64,000 nt of DNA, taken from assembly GCA_026874595.1 (NCBI GenBank), contig CM049313.1, positions 51,511,659 through 51,575,658 on the forward strand, in the 5' to 3' direction. The notes beneath the pieces are model-generated. The model made no database searches. It saw only the letters and a program-made list of their open reading frames with translations, and was not told the DNA's origin. Made by a program: the position numbers and the translations under genes. This document shows, in pieces, positions 33,322 through 47,410 of the stretch (positions are counted from its first letter, which is position 1; the number at the start of each line of letters is the position of its first letter). This stretch comes from Sipunculus nudus. Lineage: Eukaryota > Annelida > Sipuncula > Golfingiida > Sipunculidae.

Positions 33322-36020
33322 TATACTATAATGAATAAATGGTCTATGGAGCTGCTGAGCAAGTCTTGGTGGAATTGTAATATATATTTTACTTTAATTT
33401 AACTTTTAAGAAATACAAGTTTTAACATCGTCATTTAAATAACAACAAACCATCTACACCAGTTCTCTGATATTTTACTTCAATTGATTGTGGTTAAGAA
33501 ACTTTTGACTTGAATTTAAATATTTTACCCTTTACTCCGTACATTACTCTTGGCCCACGGTTTTTTAAGTGAGTGATTTTGAGTACCATGATCTTACTCT
33601 TTTCTTCATCCTTCGAGTGTACAGGAGACGAACGAGCCAGCTCTCACTCATACGCATAACCCGATGGTACGCGTCAAAATCTGTGTAGTATCGGTAATAA
33701 AATATCGTCCTAATGTAAAGAAAATGAACATATTACTCTGAAAGTGTAGGAATATGAAGTAAGTGTATAATAGGATGAACATTTCAGTCAGCAAATTTAA
33801 TCATGAAAGACCCCGAAATTGTGGAAATAAATTATCATCTTAAGGTTTGTTACTTTGTAATATAATAAATTATATAATAAATTATATATTTGTGAATAAA
33901 ATATCATCTGAAGATAAAACAATTCCACAAGCAGAAGAGCTGGTATGTATCAAAGCGAGCCCATCACGAAACATTCACAAAATATGAAATAAATAATCAT
34001 CTTTGCTTGGGTAGACGAAGCCCGACGGGTGTAAGTTTTTAATTAGGAAGCTGGCGGGCTCCTGTTCGAACGAATACTACAACAAGAGTCAAAATGACAA
34101 AATTAACAAAATCTAGCCAGAACCTCATAGGTTTTCCCTATTATCTTAACTCAAAATAATTCCTACCCGTGTATAAAAATTTCAGTCCAGAGGGCTTAAT
34201 GATAATATGTGATTCACATCATACGCATACCTTCATTAGCATCAGATGGACAGTTCCACCTGCGGGACATAAATACATTTCAACAAATGGAAAGGCGTTT
34301 TTTTTAGGATAGGTCCATGGCCTGTTGGAGACATTGTCTTTTGAGTGAGGATGAAGGTATCCATACGATAAGAATGTTATGTTATTATTGAGCAGGTTTT
34401 ACAGGTTTTCAGGTTTTACAACACGGGGTTAGGAATTATCCAGAAGCCATAACCTGTCGTTAAGACATTAAAGTGGAACCGGCGGGGTTCGAACTAGAGA
34501 CATACACTTCAGCTCCGAATTCCAAACCCTTAGCCTTTAGGCTACGTCCTACAATAATTACTTATCTAAAATGCACATTTATTACATACCACGAGGTATG
34601 ACTGTCGATCATTCTGGTGAACGCCAGTGACACCCCTCTCTCAGCTTCCGTCAGTCCCTCTGTCTCGTCCAGCTTAAAGTATGACGTCAGCTGTTTGATA
34701 ATCAGTCCAGAATCCTCCAACCACTGACCATTGAACCAAACATACGGGATTTGTTTCCGTCTAGGTGACCGCTCCATGGTTTCTACAAACTGACATCAAA
34801 AATTTATAAGAGAGGTTAATAAGAAGTCTGTTAAAGGTATCTGCTTTCCTTCTTAAACATCCCTCATGAGTAAATTATAATTATAAACATGTTTCATGGA
34901 GTAAACAGCCCCGATTACTGGCAGAAATTGGCTAAGCATCTACATTCAGATACGAATTAAGTTTAATAAACAATCTTGAATGGTACATGTTGCAGAACTG
35001 GACTAAAGTCCAAGTATAATTAATATGTCTGGAGTTTCAAATCAGATTAGTAAATTTATCAATTGATTGATTCTGAATATAACAACAGCTGTGGCACCAC
35101 TACACTTTTGACACGCAACTCCTGTGTGGCCATATCTCTGAAATTCCAGTTTTTTATTAAAGCTGCTTTACGATGCTTAATATATCCTAGGAGAAGGGTT
35201 CATTCCATATATTTTTCGTTAATGCTGAGGAATTTCATATTATTTCGTTATGAAATGCTGCGTGATACGCTAAACGGAATACACAAGAACTCGATCCCGG
35301 GTTTATTACGTACTACATATTACTGGAGTCCAAAATAAAGAATCATGTACAAGATGATCTGCAAAGACCAATGCAAAGACACAAAAAGCCATGTTTCTCT
35401 ATTCATACATCCTTTGTTGAGTTTGAATTATGTTATGACCTTTAGTTTCGTAAATAAAAATGCGTAAATATATATCGGATAACACTCAATACGTGATACA
35501 CATTTGTGTAATAATATTTTAAGTACGAACTTATTATTTTTTTAATATTCATGAGCCGAAAAATATCAGTAGAAAGACCTTTCGCTCTTAAAGATTAGCT
35601 GCGCCAAGTCCGTTTTTTTTTACATATTTTGTATCGGTTAAAAAGTGCCAATAATTCATTGTGTTTCTTTTGAAAATGGAAATCGAGTCGGGTAATGTCC
35701 TCAAGAAATCGAGTCCAACATTGCATTTCGTTTCAACACAACTACAAAGTAACCAAACTTCGTACCTCGTAATCGATTGCGTGCAGTCTGAGCCACGTCT
35801 CCACTTTCATAGCGTAAGGTGACAGGTTAACTACTTGTTTGGTAAAGCGACGAGGGAACGCATGCAGGTACACCACGTCTTGCTGCCAGTTCGCGGGGGG
35901 CCTTGGTCCCTGCCGGGCTCGAACCCTACGCCACCACAACGCACCGGCGACGCCCACAGCTGCTGCGGCGAGCGCTGGCTTGTTGTTCAAAACATCTTGG
36001 ATTATCTTGTACATGCTCAT
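32086..36020 (-). CDS. FAXC-like: FAXC-like protein, copy 3 (five coding exons, intact)
   Basis: Minus-strand exons in transcription order: 36020-35766, 34789-34590, 33709-33598, 33241-33104, 32262-32086. They total 882 nt, encoding 293 residues. Donors are GTACGA, GTATGT, GTAAGA and GTAAAT, and every junction keeps the frame. Exons 2-5 have exactly the lengths of copy 1 (200, 112, 138, 177). Exon 1 is 15 nt shorter before the hydrophobic segment. The architecture is a membrane anchor (LAAAAVGVAGALWW then RRVRAR), a thioredoxin-like GST N-terminal domain, and a GST C-terminal domain ending CDVSGRFQ. Paralogy with copy 1 in inverted orientation shows a local gene family. An acceptor AG at 36028-36029, seven bases before the ATG, implies an upstream untranslated exon. 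Confidence 0.88.
33104..33241 (-). CDS. FAXC-like copy 3, coding exon 4
   Basis: 138 nt after ATGTAAAG, encoding IRQMAWDQGIARYTEEE and FLDNKTFMMGDKMTS, then GTAAAT. The His of the family motif GHG is Gln here (DQG). It agrees with copy 1 at 21 of 46 residues. The longer plus-strand open frame over the same bases is a shadow. Confidence 0.84.
33282..33321. repeat. (AT)n microsatellite in intron 3 of FAXC-like copy 3
   Basis: About 20 AT dinucleotides between exons 3 and 4. Confidence 0.9.
33598..33709 (-). CDS. FAXC-like copy 3, coding exon 3
   Basis: 112 nt, WTIFYYRYYTDFDAYHRV to RRMKKR, followed by GTAAGA. It was found by matching copy 1 exon 3 on the minus strand. Only 15 of 38 residues agree, mostly at the start, so this is the most diverged exon. 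Confidence 0.82.
34590..34789 (-). CDS. FAXC-like copy 3, coding exon 2
   Basis: Starts FVETMERSPRRKQIPYVWFN and ends within the Trp codon after DSHTS, at TG|GTATGT. The 3' half is nearly identical at the DNA level to copies 1 and 2, with about five differences from copy 1 in 83 nt. Confidence 0.88.
35766..36020 (-). CDS. FAXC-like copy 3, coding exon 1
   Basis: Eighty-five codons, MSMYKIIQDVLNNKPAL onward. Residues about 15-31 are an uninterrupted hydrophobic stretch followed by RRVRARQ, consistent with a membrane anchor whose C-terminal side stays in the cytosol. DVVYLHAFPRRF and LSPYAMKVETWLRLH begin the GST-like domain. It ends GAG|GTACGA. Confidence 0.87.
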
Positions 36021-39000
36021 GGCAAACCTGAAACATACATGTTTACATAAACGAAAACTAAATCACAGCAAAACTGAAACATTCATGTTAGTGATTTTTT
36101 ACATTATCGGAAAATAGATCACAGCAAATCTGAAACACGTTAAACATTACCAGAAAAATCGGAGTATTTCTTATCAGGTCTTTTCATTTTTTATTTCTTT
36201 GATTATTTGACTATTTCGTAAGGCTCGGTCGATGGCCCGATGAATGCATTCTCCATTAGACCAGGAAGAAGCTAAATATAAGATAAGAATAATATTTATT
36301 GATTTTTTTCTGCCTTCTTAAGGAAGAGATTTTTGCCAGCGGAGAGAATTTTTGTCCGATTTTTTTTTAATTAAAAAAAAACTGCTTTTAATGTTAAAAT
36401 CTTCGGGCCGACATCGAAACCTTTTTTAACAGAAGATATACAAAGGATTCGAAATATAGATTTATAGCATCAGGACTAAAATTTAATTTAATTCTTTTGA
36501 CTATATTAGTTTAAAATAACAGGTTTGAGTCATTACAGGCACTGGACACATGCAATCCTGGGCTCTAAGCACATGCAGACTGGGGCACTAAACACATGCA
36601 ACCCGGGGTGTTAACCCATGACCGAGGCTCTTAGTTACACATGCAGACCGAGGCTCTGAACACATACAGACTTGTACACTAAACACATACAGACGGGGGA
36701 TCTAAACACGTGCAGACCAGGGCTCTAAGCACATGCAGACTGGGGCACTAAACACATGCAACCCGGGGTGTTAACCCATGACCGAGGCTCTTAGTTACAC
36801 ATGCAGACCGAGGCTCTGAACACATACAGACTTGTACACTAAACACATACAGACGGGGGATCTAAACACGTGCAGGCCAGGGCTCTTAGCACATACACAC
36901 TGGGACTCTATACACATATAGAATGGGGCTCTAAACCCATGCACACTGGGGCTCTAAACATATCTAGACTGGAGCTCTAAACACATGCAGACCTGGGCTA
37001 TAAACAAATACAGACCTTGGCTGCAAGCACACCAAGACTTGGGCTCTAAACACATGCAAAGCGGGGCTCTTAACACATTCAGACAGGGGCTGTTAACACA
37101 TTTAGACAGGGCTCTAAGCACCCACAGTTTCCAAACACATGCAGACCGGGGCTCGAAACGCATGCAGATCGGGGGTCCAGACACATGCAGACAGGGGCTC
37201 TTAACACATTTAGACAGGGCTCTAAGCACAATACGGGCCGGGGCTTTGAACACAAGCAGACTGTTCAGACTTGGGGCTCTTAACACATGAAAAACTTGGG
37301 CTCGTATCAAAAGAATCCTTGGGCTTTTAACATAAAACTGGGGCCTTTAACACATGCAGACAGGGGCTCTAAACACCAACAAATTTTAAACACATGCAGA
37401 CAGGGGCTCTAAACACATATAGGGCGGGCTCTAAACACCAACAGATTTTAAACACAATCAGACCGGGGCTCTTAACACATGAAGTCCGGGCTCTAAATTC
37501 ATGTAGACAGGGCTCTAAACACCAACAGATTCTAAACACATGCACATCGGGGCTCCAGACGCATGCAGACCGGGGCTTTTAACACATGCAGACAGGGGCT
37601 CTTAACATATGTAGACAGGGCTCTAAACACCAACAGATTCTAAACACATGCAGATCGGGGCTCCAGACACATGCAGACTGGGGCTCTTAACACATGTAGA
37701 CCGGGCTCTAAACAACAACAGATTCTAAACACATGCAGAAAGGGGCTGTAAACACATGCAGATCGGGGCTTCAGACACATGCAGACAGGGGCTGTTAACA
37801 CATTTAGACAGGGCTCTAAGCACCCACAGTTTCCAAACACATGCAGACCGAGGCTCGAAACGCATGCAGATCGGGGGTCCAGACACATGCAGACAGGGGC
37901 TCTTAACACATTTAGACAGGGCTCTAAGCACCCACAGTTTCCAAACACGTGCAGACCAGGGCTCTAAACACATGCAGATCGGGGGTCCAGACACATGCAG
38001 ACAGGGGTCCTCAACACATTTAGAAAAGGCTCTAAACACCAACAGATTCTAAACACATGCAGACTGGGGCTCTTTACACATGCAGATAGGGGCTCCAGAC
38101 ACATGCAGACAGGGGCTATTAACATATTTAGACAGGGCTCTAAACACCAACAGATTGCAAACACATGCAGGCAGGGGTTCCAGACACATGTAGACTTGGG
38201 CTCTAAACACATGCAGAGCGGGGCTCTAAACACATTCAGACAGGGGCTCTAAACACAATACGGGCCGGGGCTTTGAACAAAAGTAGACCGTGCAGACTTG
38301 GGGCTCTTAACACATGAACTTCTTGGGCTCGTATCAAAAGAATACTTGGGGTCTTAACATAAAACTGGTGCTCTTACACATTCAGACAGGGGCTCAAAAC
38401 ACATTTTACAGGGGCTCTATAAACACATGTAGACAGGGCCCAACACACATGTAGACAGGGGCTCTAAACACATGCAGACCGGGGATCTAGACACGTCCAG
38501 ACCGGGACTCTCAGCACATGTATACAGACAAGGGCTCTAAGAACATGTACACTAGGGATCTAAAAAGATATAGACTGGGACTCTAAACATATGTAGACAG
38601 GGTCTAAACGTCTGCAGAACGGGGCTCTGACACGTGCTGACTCGGGCTCTTAACACATGCAGACCGGGGATCTTAACATATGCAGCCCGGGGTTCTTAAC
38701 CAATTCAGACTATGGCTCTAAACAAATGCAGATCGGGGCTATTTACAAATTCTGACTATGGCTCCTAACACATTTAGACAGCGCTCTAAACACCAACAGA
38801 TTGTAAACACATACAGACCGGGACTCTTTACACATGCAGATAGGGGCTCCAGACACATGCAGACAGGGGCTATTAACACATTTAGACAGGGGCTCTAAAC
38901 ACATGTAGACCGGGCTCTAAAAACATGCAGACCTGGGCTATAAACAAATACAGACTTTGGCTCCAAGCAAACCAAGACTTGTGCTCTAAACACATGCAGA

Positions 39001-42000
39001 CCGGGGCTCTTAACACATTCACACAGGGGCTCTAAACACAAAACGGGCCGGGGCTTTGAACACATGCAGACCGTGAAGACTCGGGGCTCTTAACACATGA
39101 AAAACTTGGGCTCGTATCAAAGGAATACTTGGGCTCTTAACATAAAACTGGGGCCTTTAACACATGCAGACAGGGGCTCTTAACACAAGTACCGGGCTCT
39201 AAACACCAACAGATTTTAAACACATGCAGACAGGGGCTCTAAACACATGTAGACCGGGCTCTAAACACAAACAGATTTTTAACACATGCAGACAGTCGCT
39301 CTTAACATATGTAGACCGTGCTCTAAACACCAACAAATTTTAAACACAATCAGACCGGGGCTCTTAAAACATGAAGTCCGGGCTCTAAATTCATGTAGAC
39401 CGGGCTCTAAACACCAACAGATTCTAAACACATGCACATCGGGGCTTCAGACACATGCAGACCGGGGCTCTTAACACATGCAAACAGGGGCTCTAAACAC
39501 ATTTAGACCTGGCTCTAAACACCAACAGATTCTAAACACATGCAGATCGGGGCTCCAGACACATGCAGACTAGGGCTCTTAACACATGTAGACCGGGCTC
39601 TAAACACCAACAGATTCTAAACTCATGCAGAAAGGGGCTCTAAACACATGCAGATCGGGGCTCCAGACACATGCAGACAGGGGCTCTTAAAACATTTAGA
39701 CAGGGCTCTTAACACCAACAGATTGTAAACACATGCAGACAGGGGCTCCAGACACATGTAGACAGGGGCTCTAAACACATGTGAGACAAGACTCTAAACA
39801 CCAACAGATTTTAAACACATGCAGACCGGGGATCTTAACATATGCAGACCGGGGTTCTTAACCAATTCAGACTATGGCTCTAAACAAATGCAGACCGGGG
39901 CTATTTACAAATTCAGACTATGGCTCCAAACACATTTAGACAGCGCTCTAAACACCAACAGATTGTAAACACATACAGACCGGGGCTCTTTACACATGCA
40001 GATAGGTGCTCCAGACACATGCGGACAGGGGCTAATAACACATTTAGACAGGGGCTCTAAAAACATGTAGACCGGGCTCTAAAAACATACAGACCTGGGC
40101 TATAAAAAAATACAGACTTTGGCTCCAAGCAAACCAAGACTTGTGCTCTAAACACATGCAGACCGGGGCTCTTAACACATTCACACAGGGGCTCTAAACA
40201 CAATTAGTGCCGGGGCTTTGAACACATGCAGACCGTGAAGACTCGGGGCTCTTAACACATGAAAAACTTGGGCTCGTATCAAAGGAATACTTGGGCTCTT
40301 AACATAAAACTGGGGCCTTTAACACATGCAGACAGGGGCTCTTAACACAGGTAGACCGGGCTCTAAACACCAACAGATTTTAAACACATGCAGATCGGGG
40401 CTCCAGAAACATGCAGACTGGGGCTCTTAATACATGTAGACCGGGCTCTAAACACCAACAGATTCTTAACTCATGCAGAAAGGGGCTCTAAACACATGCA
40501 GATAGGGGCTCCAGACACATGTAGACAGGGGCTCTAAACACATGTTAGACAAGACTCTAAACACCAACAGATTGTAAACACATGCAGACAGGGGCTCAAG
40601 ACACATGTAGACAAGGGCTCTAAACACATGTAGACCAGGGCTCAAAACATACAGACCTGGGCTATAAAAAAATACAGACTTTGGCTCCAAGCAAACCAAG
40701 ACTTGTGCTCTAAACACATGCAGAGGGGCGCTCTTAACACATTCACACAGGGGCTCTAAACACAATTAGTGCCGGGGCTTTGAACACATGCAGACCGTGA
40801 AGACTCGGGGCTCTTAACACATGAAAAACTTGGGCTCGTATCAAAGGAATCCTTGGGCTCTTAACATAAAACTGGGGCCTTTAACACATGCAGACAGGGG
40901 CTCTTAACACAGGTAGACCGGGCTCTAAACACCAACAGATTTTAAACACATGCAGATCGGGGCTCCAGACACATGCAGACTGGGGCTCTTAATTCATGTA
41001 GACCGGGCTCTAAACACCAACAGATTCTTAACTCATGCAGAAAGGGGCTCTAAACACATGCAGATAGGGGCTCCAGACACATGTAGACAGGGGCTCTAAA
41101 CACATGTTAGACAAGACTCTAAACACCAACAGATTGTAAACACATGCAGACAGGGGCTCAAGACACATGTAGACAAGGGCTCTAAACACATGTAGACCGG
41201 GGCTCAAAACACCAACAGGTTCTAAACACATGCAGACCTGGGCTCTTTAGACATGCAGATCGGGGCTCCAGACACATGCAGACAGGGGCTCGATGCACAT
41301 GTAGACCGGGGCTCAAAACACCAACAGATTCTAAACACATGCAGACCGGGGCTCTTTACACATTCAGACAGGGGCTCAAAACACATTTAACAGGGGCTCT
41401 ATAAACACAAATAGACAGGGACTCAACACACATGTAGACAGGGGCTTTAAACACATGCAGACCGGAAATCTAGACACGTCCAGACCGGGACTCTCAGCAC
41501 ATGTATACAGACAAGGGCTCTAAGAACATGTACACTAGGGATCTAAAAAGATATAGACTGGGACTCTAAACATATGTAGACAGGGTCTAAACGTCTGCAG
41601 AACGGGGCTCTAGACACGTGCTGACTCGGGCTCTTAACACATGCAGACCGGGGATCTTAACATATGCAGCCCGGGGTTCTTAACCAATTCAGACTATGGC
41701 TCTAAACAAATGCAGATCGGGGCTATTTACAAATTCTGACTATGGCTCCTAACACATTTAGACAGCGCTCTAAACACCAACAGATTGTAAACACATACAG
41801 ACCGGGACTCTTTACACATGCAGATAGGGGCTCCAGACACATGCAGACAGGGGCTATTAACACATTTAGACAGGGGCTCTAAACACATGTAGACCGGGCT
41901 CTAAAAACATGCAGACCTGGGCTATAAACAAATACAGACTTTGGCTCCAAGCAAACCAAGACTTGTGCTCTAAACACATGCAGACCGGGGCTCTTAACAC

Positions 42001-45000
42001 ATTCACACAGGGGCTCTAAACACAATACGGGCCGGGGCTTTGAACACATGCAGACCGTGAAGACTCGGGGCTCTTAACACATGAAAAACTTGGGCTCGTA
42101 TCAAAGGAATACTTGGGCTCTTAACATAAAACTGGGGCCTTTAACACATGCAGACAGGGGCTCTTAACACAAGTACCGGGCTATAAACACCAACAGATTT
42201 TAAACACATGCAGACAGGGGCTCTAAACACATGTAGACCGGGCTCTAAACACCAACAGATTTTTAACACATGCAGACAGTCGCTCTAAACACATGTAGAC
42301 CGTGCTCTAAACACCAACAAATTTTAAACACAATCAGACCGGGGCTCTTAAAACATGAAGTCCGGGCTCTAAATTCATGTAGACCGGGCTCTAAACACCA
42401 ACAGATTCTAAACACATGCACATCGGGGCTTCAGACACATGCAGACCGGGGCTCTTAACACATGCAAACAGGGGCTCTAAACACATTTAGACCTGGCTCT
42501 AAACACGAACAGATTCTAAACACATGCAGATCGGGGCTCCAGACACATGCAGACTGGGGCTCTTAATACATGTAGACCGGGCTCTAAACACCAACAGATT
42601 CTAAACTCATGCAGAAAGGGGCTCTAAACACATGCAGATCGGGGCTCCAGACACATGCAGACAGGGGCTCTTAAAACATTTAGACAGGGCTCTTAACACC
42701 AACAGATTGTAAACACATGCAGACAGGGGCTCCAGACACATGTAGACAGGGGCTCTAAACACATGTGAGACAAGACTCTAAACACCAACAGATTTTAAAC
42801 ACATGCAGACCGGGGATCTTAACATATGCAGACCGGGGTTCTTAACCAATTCAGACTATGGCTCTAAACAAATGCAGACCGGGGCTATTTACAAATTCAG
42901 ACTATGGCTCCAAACACATTTAGACAGCGCTCTAAACACCAACAGATTGTAAACACATACAGACCGGGGCTCTTTACACATGCAGATAGGTGCTCCAGAC
43001 ACATGCAGACAGGGGCTATTAACACATTTAGACAGGGGCTCTAAACACATGTAGACCGGGCTCTAAAAACATACAGACCTGGGCTATAAAAAAATACAGA
43101 CTTTGGCTCCAAGCAAACCAAGACTTGTGCTCTAAACACATGCAGACCGGGGCTCTTAACACATTCACACAGGGGCTCTAAACACAATTAGTGCCGGGGC
43201 TTTGAACACATGCAGACCGTGAAGACTCGGGGCTCTTAACACATGAAAAACTTGGGCTCGTATCAAAGGAATACTTGGGCTCTTAACATAAAACTGGGGC
43301 CTTTAACACATGCAGACAGGGGCTCTTAACACAGGTAGACCGGGCTCTAAACACCAACAGATTCTTAACTCATGCAGAAAGGGGCTCTAAACACATGCAG
43401 ATAGGGGCTCCAGACACATGTAGACAGGGGCTCTAAACACATGTTAGACAAGACTCTAAACACCAACAGATTGTAAACACATGCAGACAGGGGCTCAAGA
43501 CACATGTAGACAAGGGCTCTAAACACATGTAGACCGGGGCTCAAAACACCAACAGGTTCTAAACACATGCAGACCTGGGCTCTTTAGACATGCAGATCGG
43601 GGCTCCAGACACATGCAGACAGGGGCTCGATGCACATGTAGACCGGGGCTCAAAACACCAACAGATTCTAAACACATGCAGACCGGGGCTCTTTACACAT
43701 TCAGACAGGGGCTCAAAACACATTTAACAGGGGCTCTATAAACACAAATAGACAGGGACTCAACACACATGTAGACAGGGGCTTTAAACACATGCAGACC
43801 GGAAATCTAGACACGTCCAGACCGGGACTCTCAGCACATGTATACAGACAAGGGCTCTAAGAACATGTACACTAGGGATCTAAAAAGATATAGACTGGGA
43901 CTCTAAACATATGTAGACAGGGTCTAAACGTCTGCAGAACGGGGCTCTAGACACGTGCTGACTCGGGCTCTTAACACATGCAGACCGGGGATCTTAACAT
44001 ATGCAGCCCGGGGTTCTTAACCAATTCAGACTATGGCTCTAAACAAATGCAGATCGGGGCTATTTACAAATTCTGACTATGGCTCCTAACACATTTAGAC
44101 AGCGCTCTAAACACCAACAGATTGTAAACACATACAGACCGGGACTCTTTACACATGCAGATAGGGGCTCCAGACACATGCAGACAGGGGCTATTAACAC
44201 ATTTAGACAGGGGCTCTAAACACATGTAGACCGGGCTCTAAAAACATGCAGACCTGGGCTATAAACAAATACAGACTTTGGCTCCAAGCAAACCAAGACT
44301 TGTGCTCTAAACACATGCAGACCGGGGCTCTTAACACATTCACACAGGGGCTCTAAACACAATACGGGCCGGGGCTTTGAACACATGCAGACCGTGAAGA
44401 CTCGGGGCTCTTAACACATGAAAAACTTGGGCTCGTATAAAAGGAATACTTGGGCTCTTAACATAAAACTGGGGCCTTTAACACATGCAGACAGGGGCTC
44501 TTAACACAAGTACCGGGCTCTAAACACCAACAGATTTTAAACACATGCAGACAGGGGCTCTAAACACATGTTGACCGGGCTCTAAACACCAACAGATTTT
44601 TAACACATGCAAACAGTCGCTCTTAACACATGTAGACCGTGCTCTAAACACCAACAAATTTTAAACAAAATCAGACCGGGGCTCTTAAAACATGAAGTCC
44701 GGGCTCTAAATTCATGTAGACCGGGCTCTAAACACCAACAGATTCTAAACACATGCACATCGGGGCTTCAGACACATGCAGACCGGGGCTCTTAACACAT
44801 GCAAACAGGGGCTCTAAACACATTTAGACCTGGCTCTAAACACCAACAGATTCTAAACACATGCAGATCGGGGCTCCAGACACATGCAGACTGGGGCTCT
44901 TAACACATGTAGACCGGGCTCTAAACACCAACAGATTCTAAACTCATGCAGAAAGGGGCTCTAAACACATGCAGATCGGGGCTCCAGACACATGCAGACA

Positions 45001-46998
45001 GGGGCTCTTAAAACATTTAGACAGGGCTCTTAACACCAACAGATTGTAAACACATGCAGACAGGGGCTCCAGACACATGTAGACAGGGGCTCTAAACACA
45101 TGTGAGACAAGACTCTAAACACCAACAGATTTTAAACACATGCAGACCGGGGATCTTAACATATGCAGACCGGGGTTCTTAACCAATTCAGACTATGGCT
45201 CTAAACAAATGCAGACCGGGGCTATTTACAAATTCAGACTATGGCTCCAAACACATTTAGACAGCGCTCTAAACACCAACAGATTGTAAACACATACAGA
45301 CCGGGGCTCTTTACACATGCAGATAGGTGCTCCAGACACATGCAGACAGGGGCTATTAACACATTTAGATAGGGGCTCTAAAAACATGTAGACCGGGCTC
45401 TAAAAACATACAGACCTGGGCTATAAAAAAATACAGACTTTGGCTCCAAGCAAACCAAGACTTGTGCTCTAAACACATGCAGACCGGGGCTCTTAACACA
45501 TTCACACAGGGGCTCTAAACACAATTAGTGCCGGGGCTTTGAACACATGCAGACCGTGAAGACTCGGGGCTCTTAACACATGAAAAACTTGGGCTCGTAT
45601 CAAAGGAATACTTGGGCTCTTAACATAAAACTGGGGCCTTTAACACATGCAGACAGGGGCTCTTAACACAGGTAGACCGGGCTCTAAACACCAACAGATT
45701 TTAAACACATGCAGATCGGGGCTCCAGACACATGCAGACTGGGGCTCTTAATACATGTAGACCGGGCTCTAAACACCAACAGATTCTTAACTCATGCAGA
45801 AAGGGGCTCTAAACACATGCAGATAGGGGCTCCAGACACATGTAGACAGGGGCTCTAAACACATGTTAGACAAGACTCTAAACACCAACAGATTGTAAAC
45901 ACATGCAGACAGGGGCTCAAGACACATGTAGACAAGGGCTCTAAACACATGTAGACCGGGGCTCAAAACACCAACAGGTTCTAAACACATGCAGACCTGG
46001 GCTCTTTAGACATGCAGATCGGGGCTCCAGACACATGCAGACAGGGGCTCGATACACATGTAGACCGGGGCTCAAAACACATGCAGACCGGAAATCTAGA
46101 CACGTCCAGACCGGGGCTCTCTGCACATGTATACAGACAAGGGCTCTAAGAACATGCACACTGGGGATCTAAAAAGATATAGGCTGGGGCTCTAAACACA
46201 TGTAGACAGGGTCTAAACGTCTGCAGAACGGGGCTCTAGACACGTGCTGACTCGGGCTCCTAACACATGCAGACGGGGGATCTTAACATATGCAGACCGG
46301 GGTTCTTAACCAATTCAGACTATGGCTCTAAACAAATGCAGACCGGGGCTATATACAAATTCAGACTATGGCTCCAAACACATGCAGACCAGGGCTCTTA
46401 ACACATGCAGACCTGGGTTCCAAACACAAGCAGACCGGGGCTCTTAACAATGCAGACCGGGGCTCATTACAAATTCAGACCAGGACTCTTAACAAATGCG
46501 GCCGGGACTATAAACAAATTCAGACTATAGCTTTAAACACATGCAGGCCGGGGCTCTGTACACTTTACACATACTTTACACATTATGGTTCTTAACTCAT
46601 ACAAACTGGGGCTTTAAACACATGCAGACCGGGGCTCTTAACGAATGCAGACCGGGGCTCTTAACACTTTCAGACCGGGGCTCTTAACACATTCAGACTT
46701 GTGCTCTAAACACATGCACACCGGGGCTCTCACCATATGCAGACCGGGGCTCTGTACACTTTACACGTACAAACTAGGGTTCTTAACTCGTACAAACTGG
46801 GACTCTAAACACATGCAGACCGGGCTCTTAACACATGTGGACCGGTACTCTTAACACATGAAGACTGGTGCTCTAGATACCTAAAGATTATAAACACATG
46901 CAGACCAGCGCTCTAAACACATGCAGACCGGGGCTCTGAACACGTGCAGGCCTAGGCTTTAGACACATGCAGACAGGGGCTCTAAACACATACAGACC

Positions 46999-47214
46999 CA
47001 GGGGCGGATTCAGGATTTAGGAAAGGGGGAGGGGTCCAACCCAGGAGGACTAATGAAATTCCTAAAAAAAAAAGTCATCAGGTCTGGAAAAGGGGGGGGG
47101 GGGGTCCAGGCCGCAAAATTACGTCTAAAACCCCTTAAAAAAGGTTGCTTCGGGTGAAAAAAAGGGGAGGGTCCGGACCCCCTGGACCCCCTCCCCCCCC
47201 TTGATCCGCTTCTG
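46999..47214. mobile_element. MITE inserted in the minisatellite
   Basis: 216 bp between terminal inverted repeats CAGGGGCGGAT (left) and ATCCGCTTCTG (right), 9 of 11 bases matching. AGACC is duplicated on either side (46994-46998 and 47215-47219); removing the element and one copy restores a normal 23-bp unit. The interior has poly-G/poly-C tracts that are mutually complementary (GGGGGTCC near 47100 and GGACCCCCT near 47180), so the element can fold on itself. The proline/phenylalanine-rich open frame over it is not a gene. Confidence 0.8.
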
Positions 47215-47410
47215 AGACCAGGGCTCTTAGCAAATGTATACAATCTTGGGACCTAAACACATGCAGAGCACGGGGCTCTTAACATATACAAACTGAGGCT
47301 CTTAACACATACAAACAAGGGCTCTGAACACATGCAGAACGTGGTTCTAAACTCATGCAGAAAGGTACTCTATACACATGCAGACCGGGGCTCTAAACAC
47401 ACGCAGGCCG

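Noticed and set aside
36954-46159. Many 60-118-codon open frames on both strands rich in MCLEP/ACV or MQTGALNT motifs
   Set aside because: They follow the 69-bp frame periodicity of the 23-bp satellite, appear on both strands and repeat with the array; no splice context or protein family.
47010-47243. 77-codon proline/phenylalanine-rich minus-strand frame
   Set aside because: It is the poly-G/poly-C interior of the inserted MITE.
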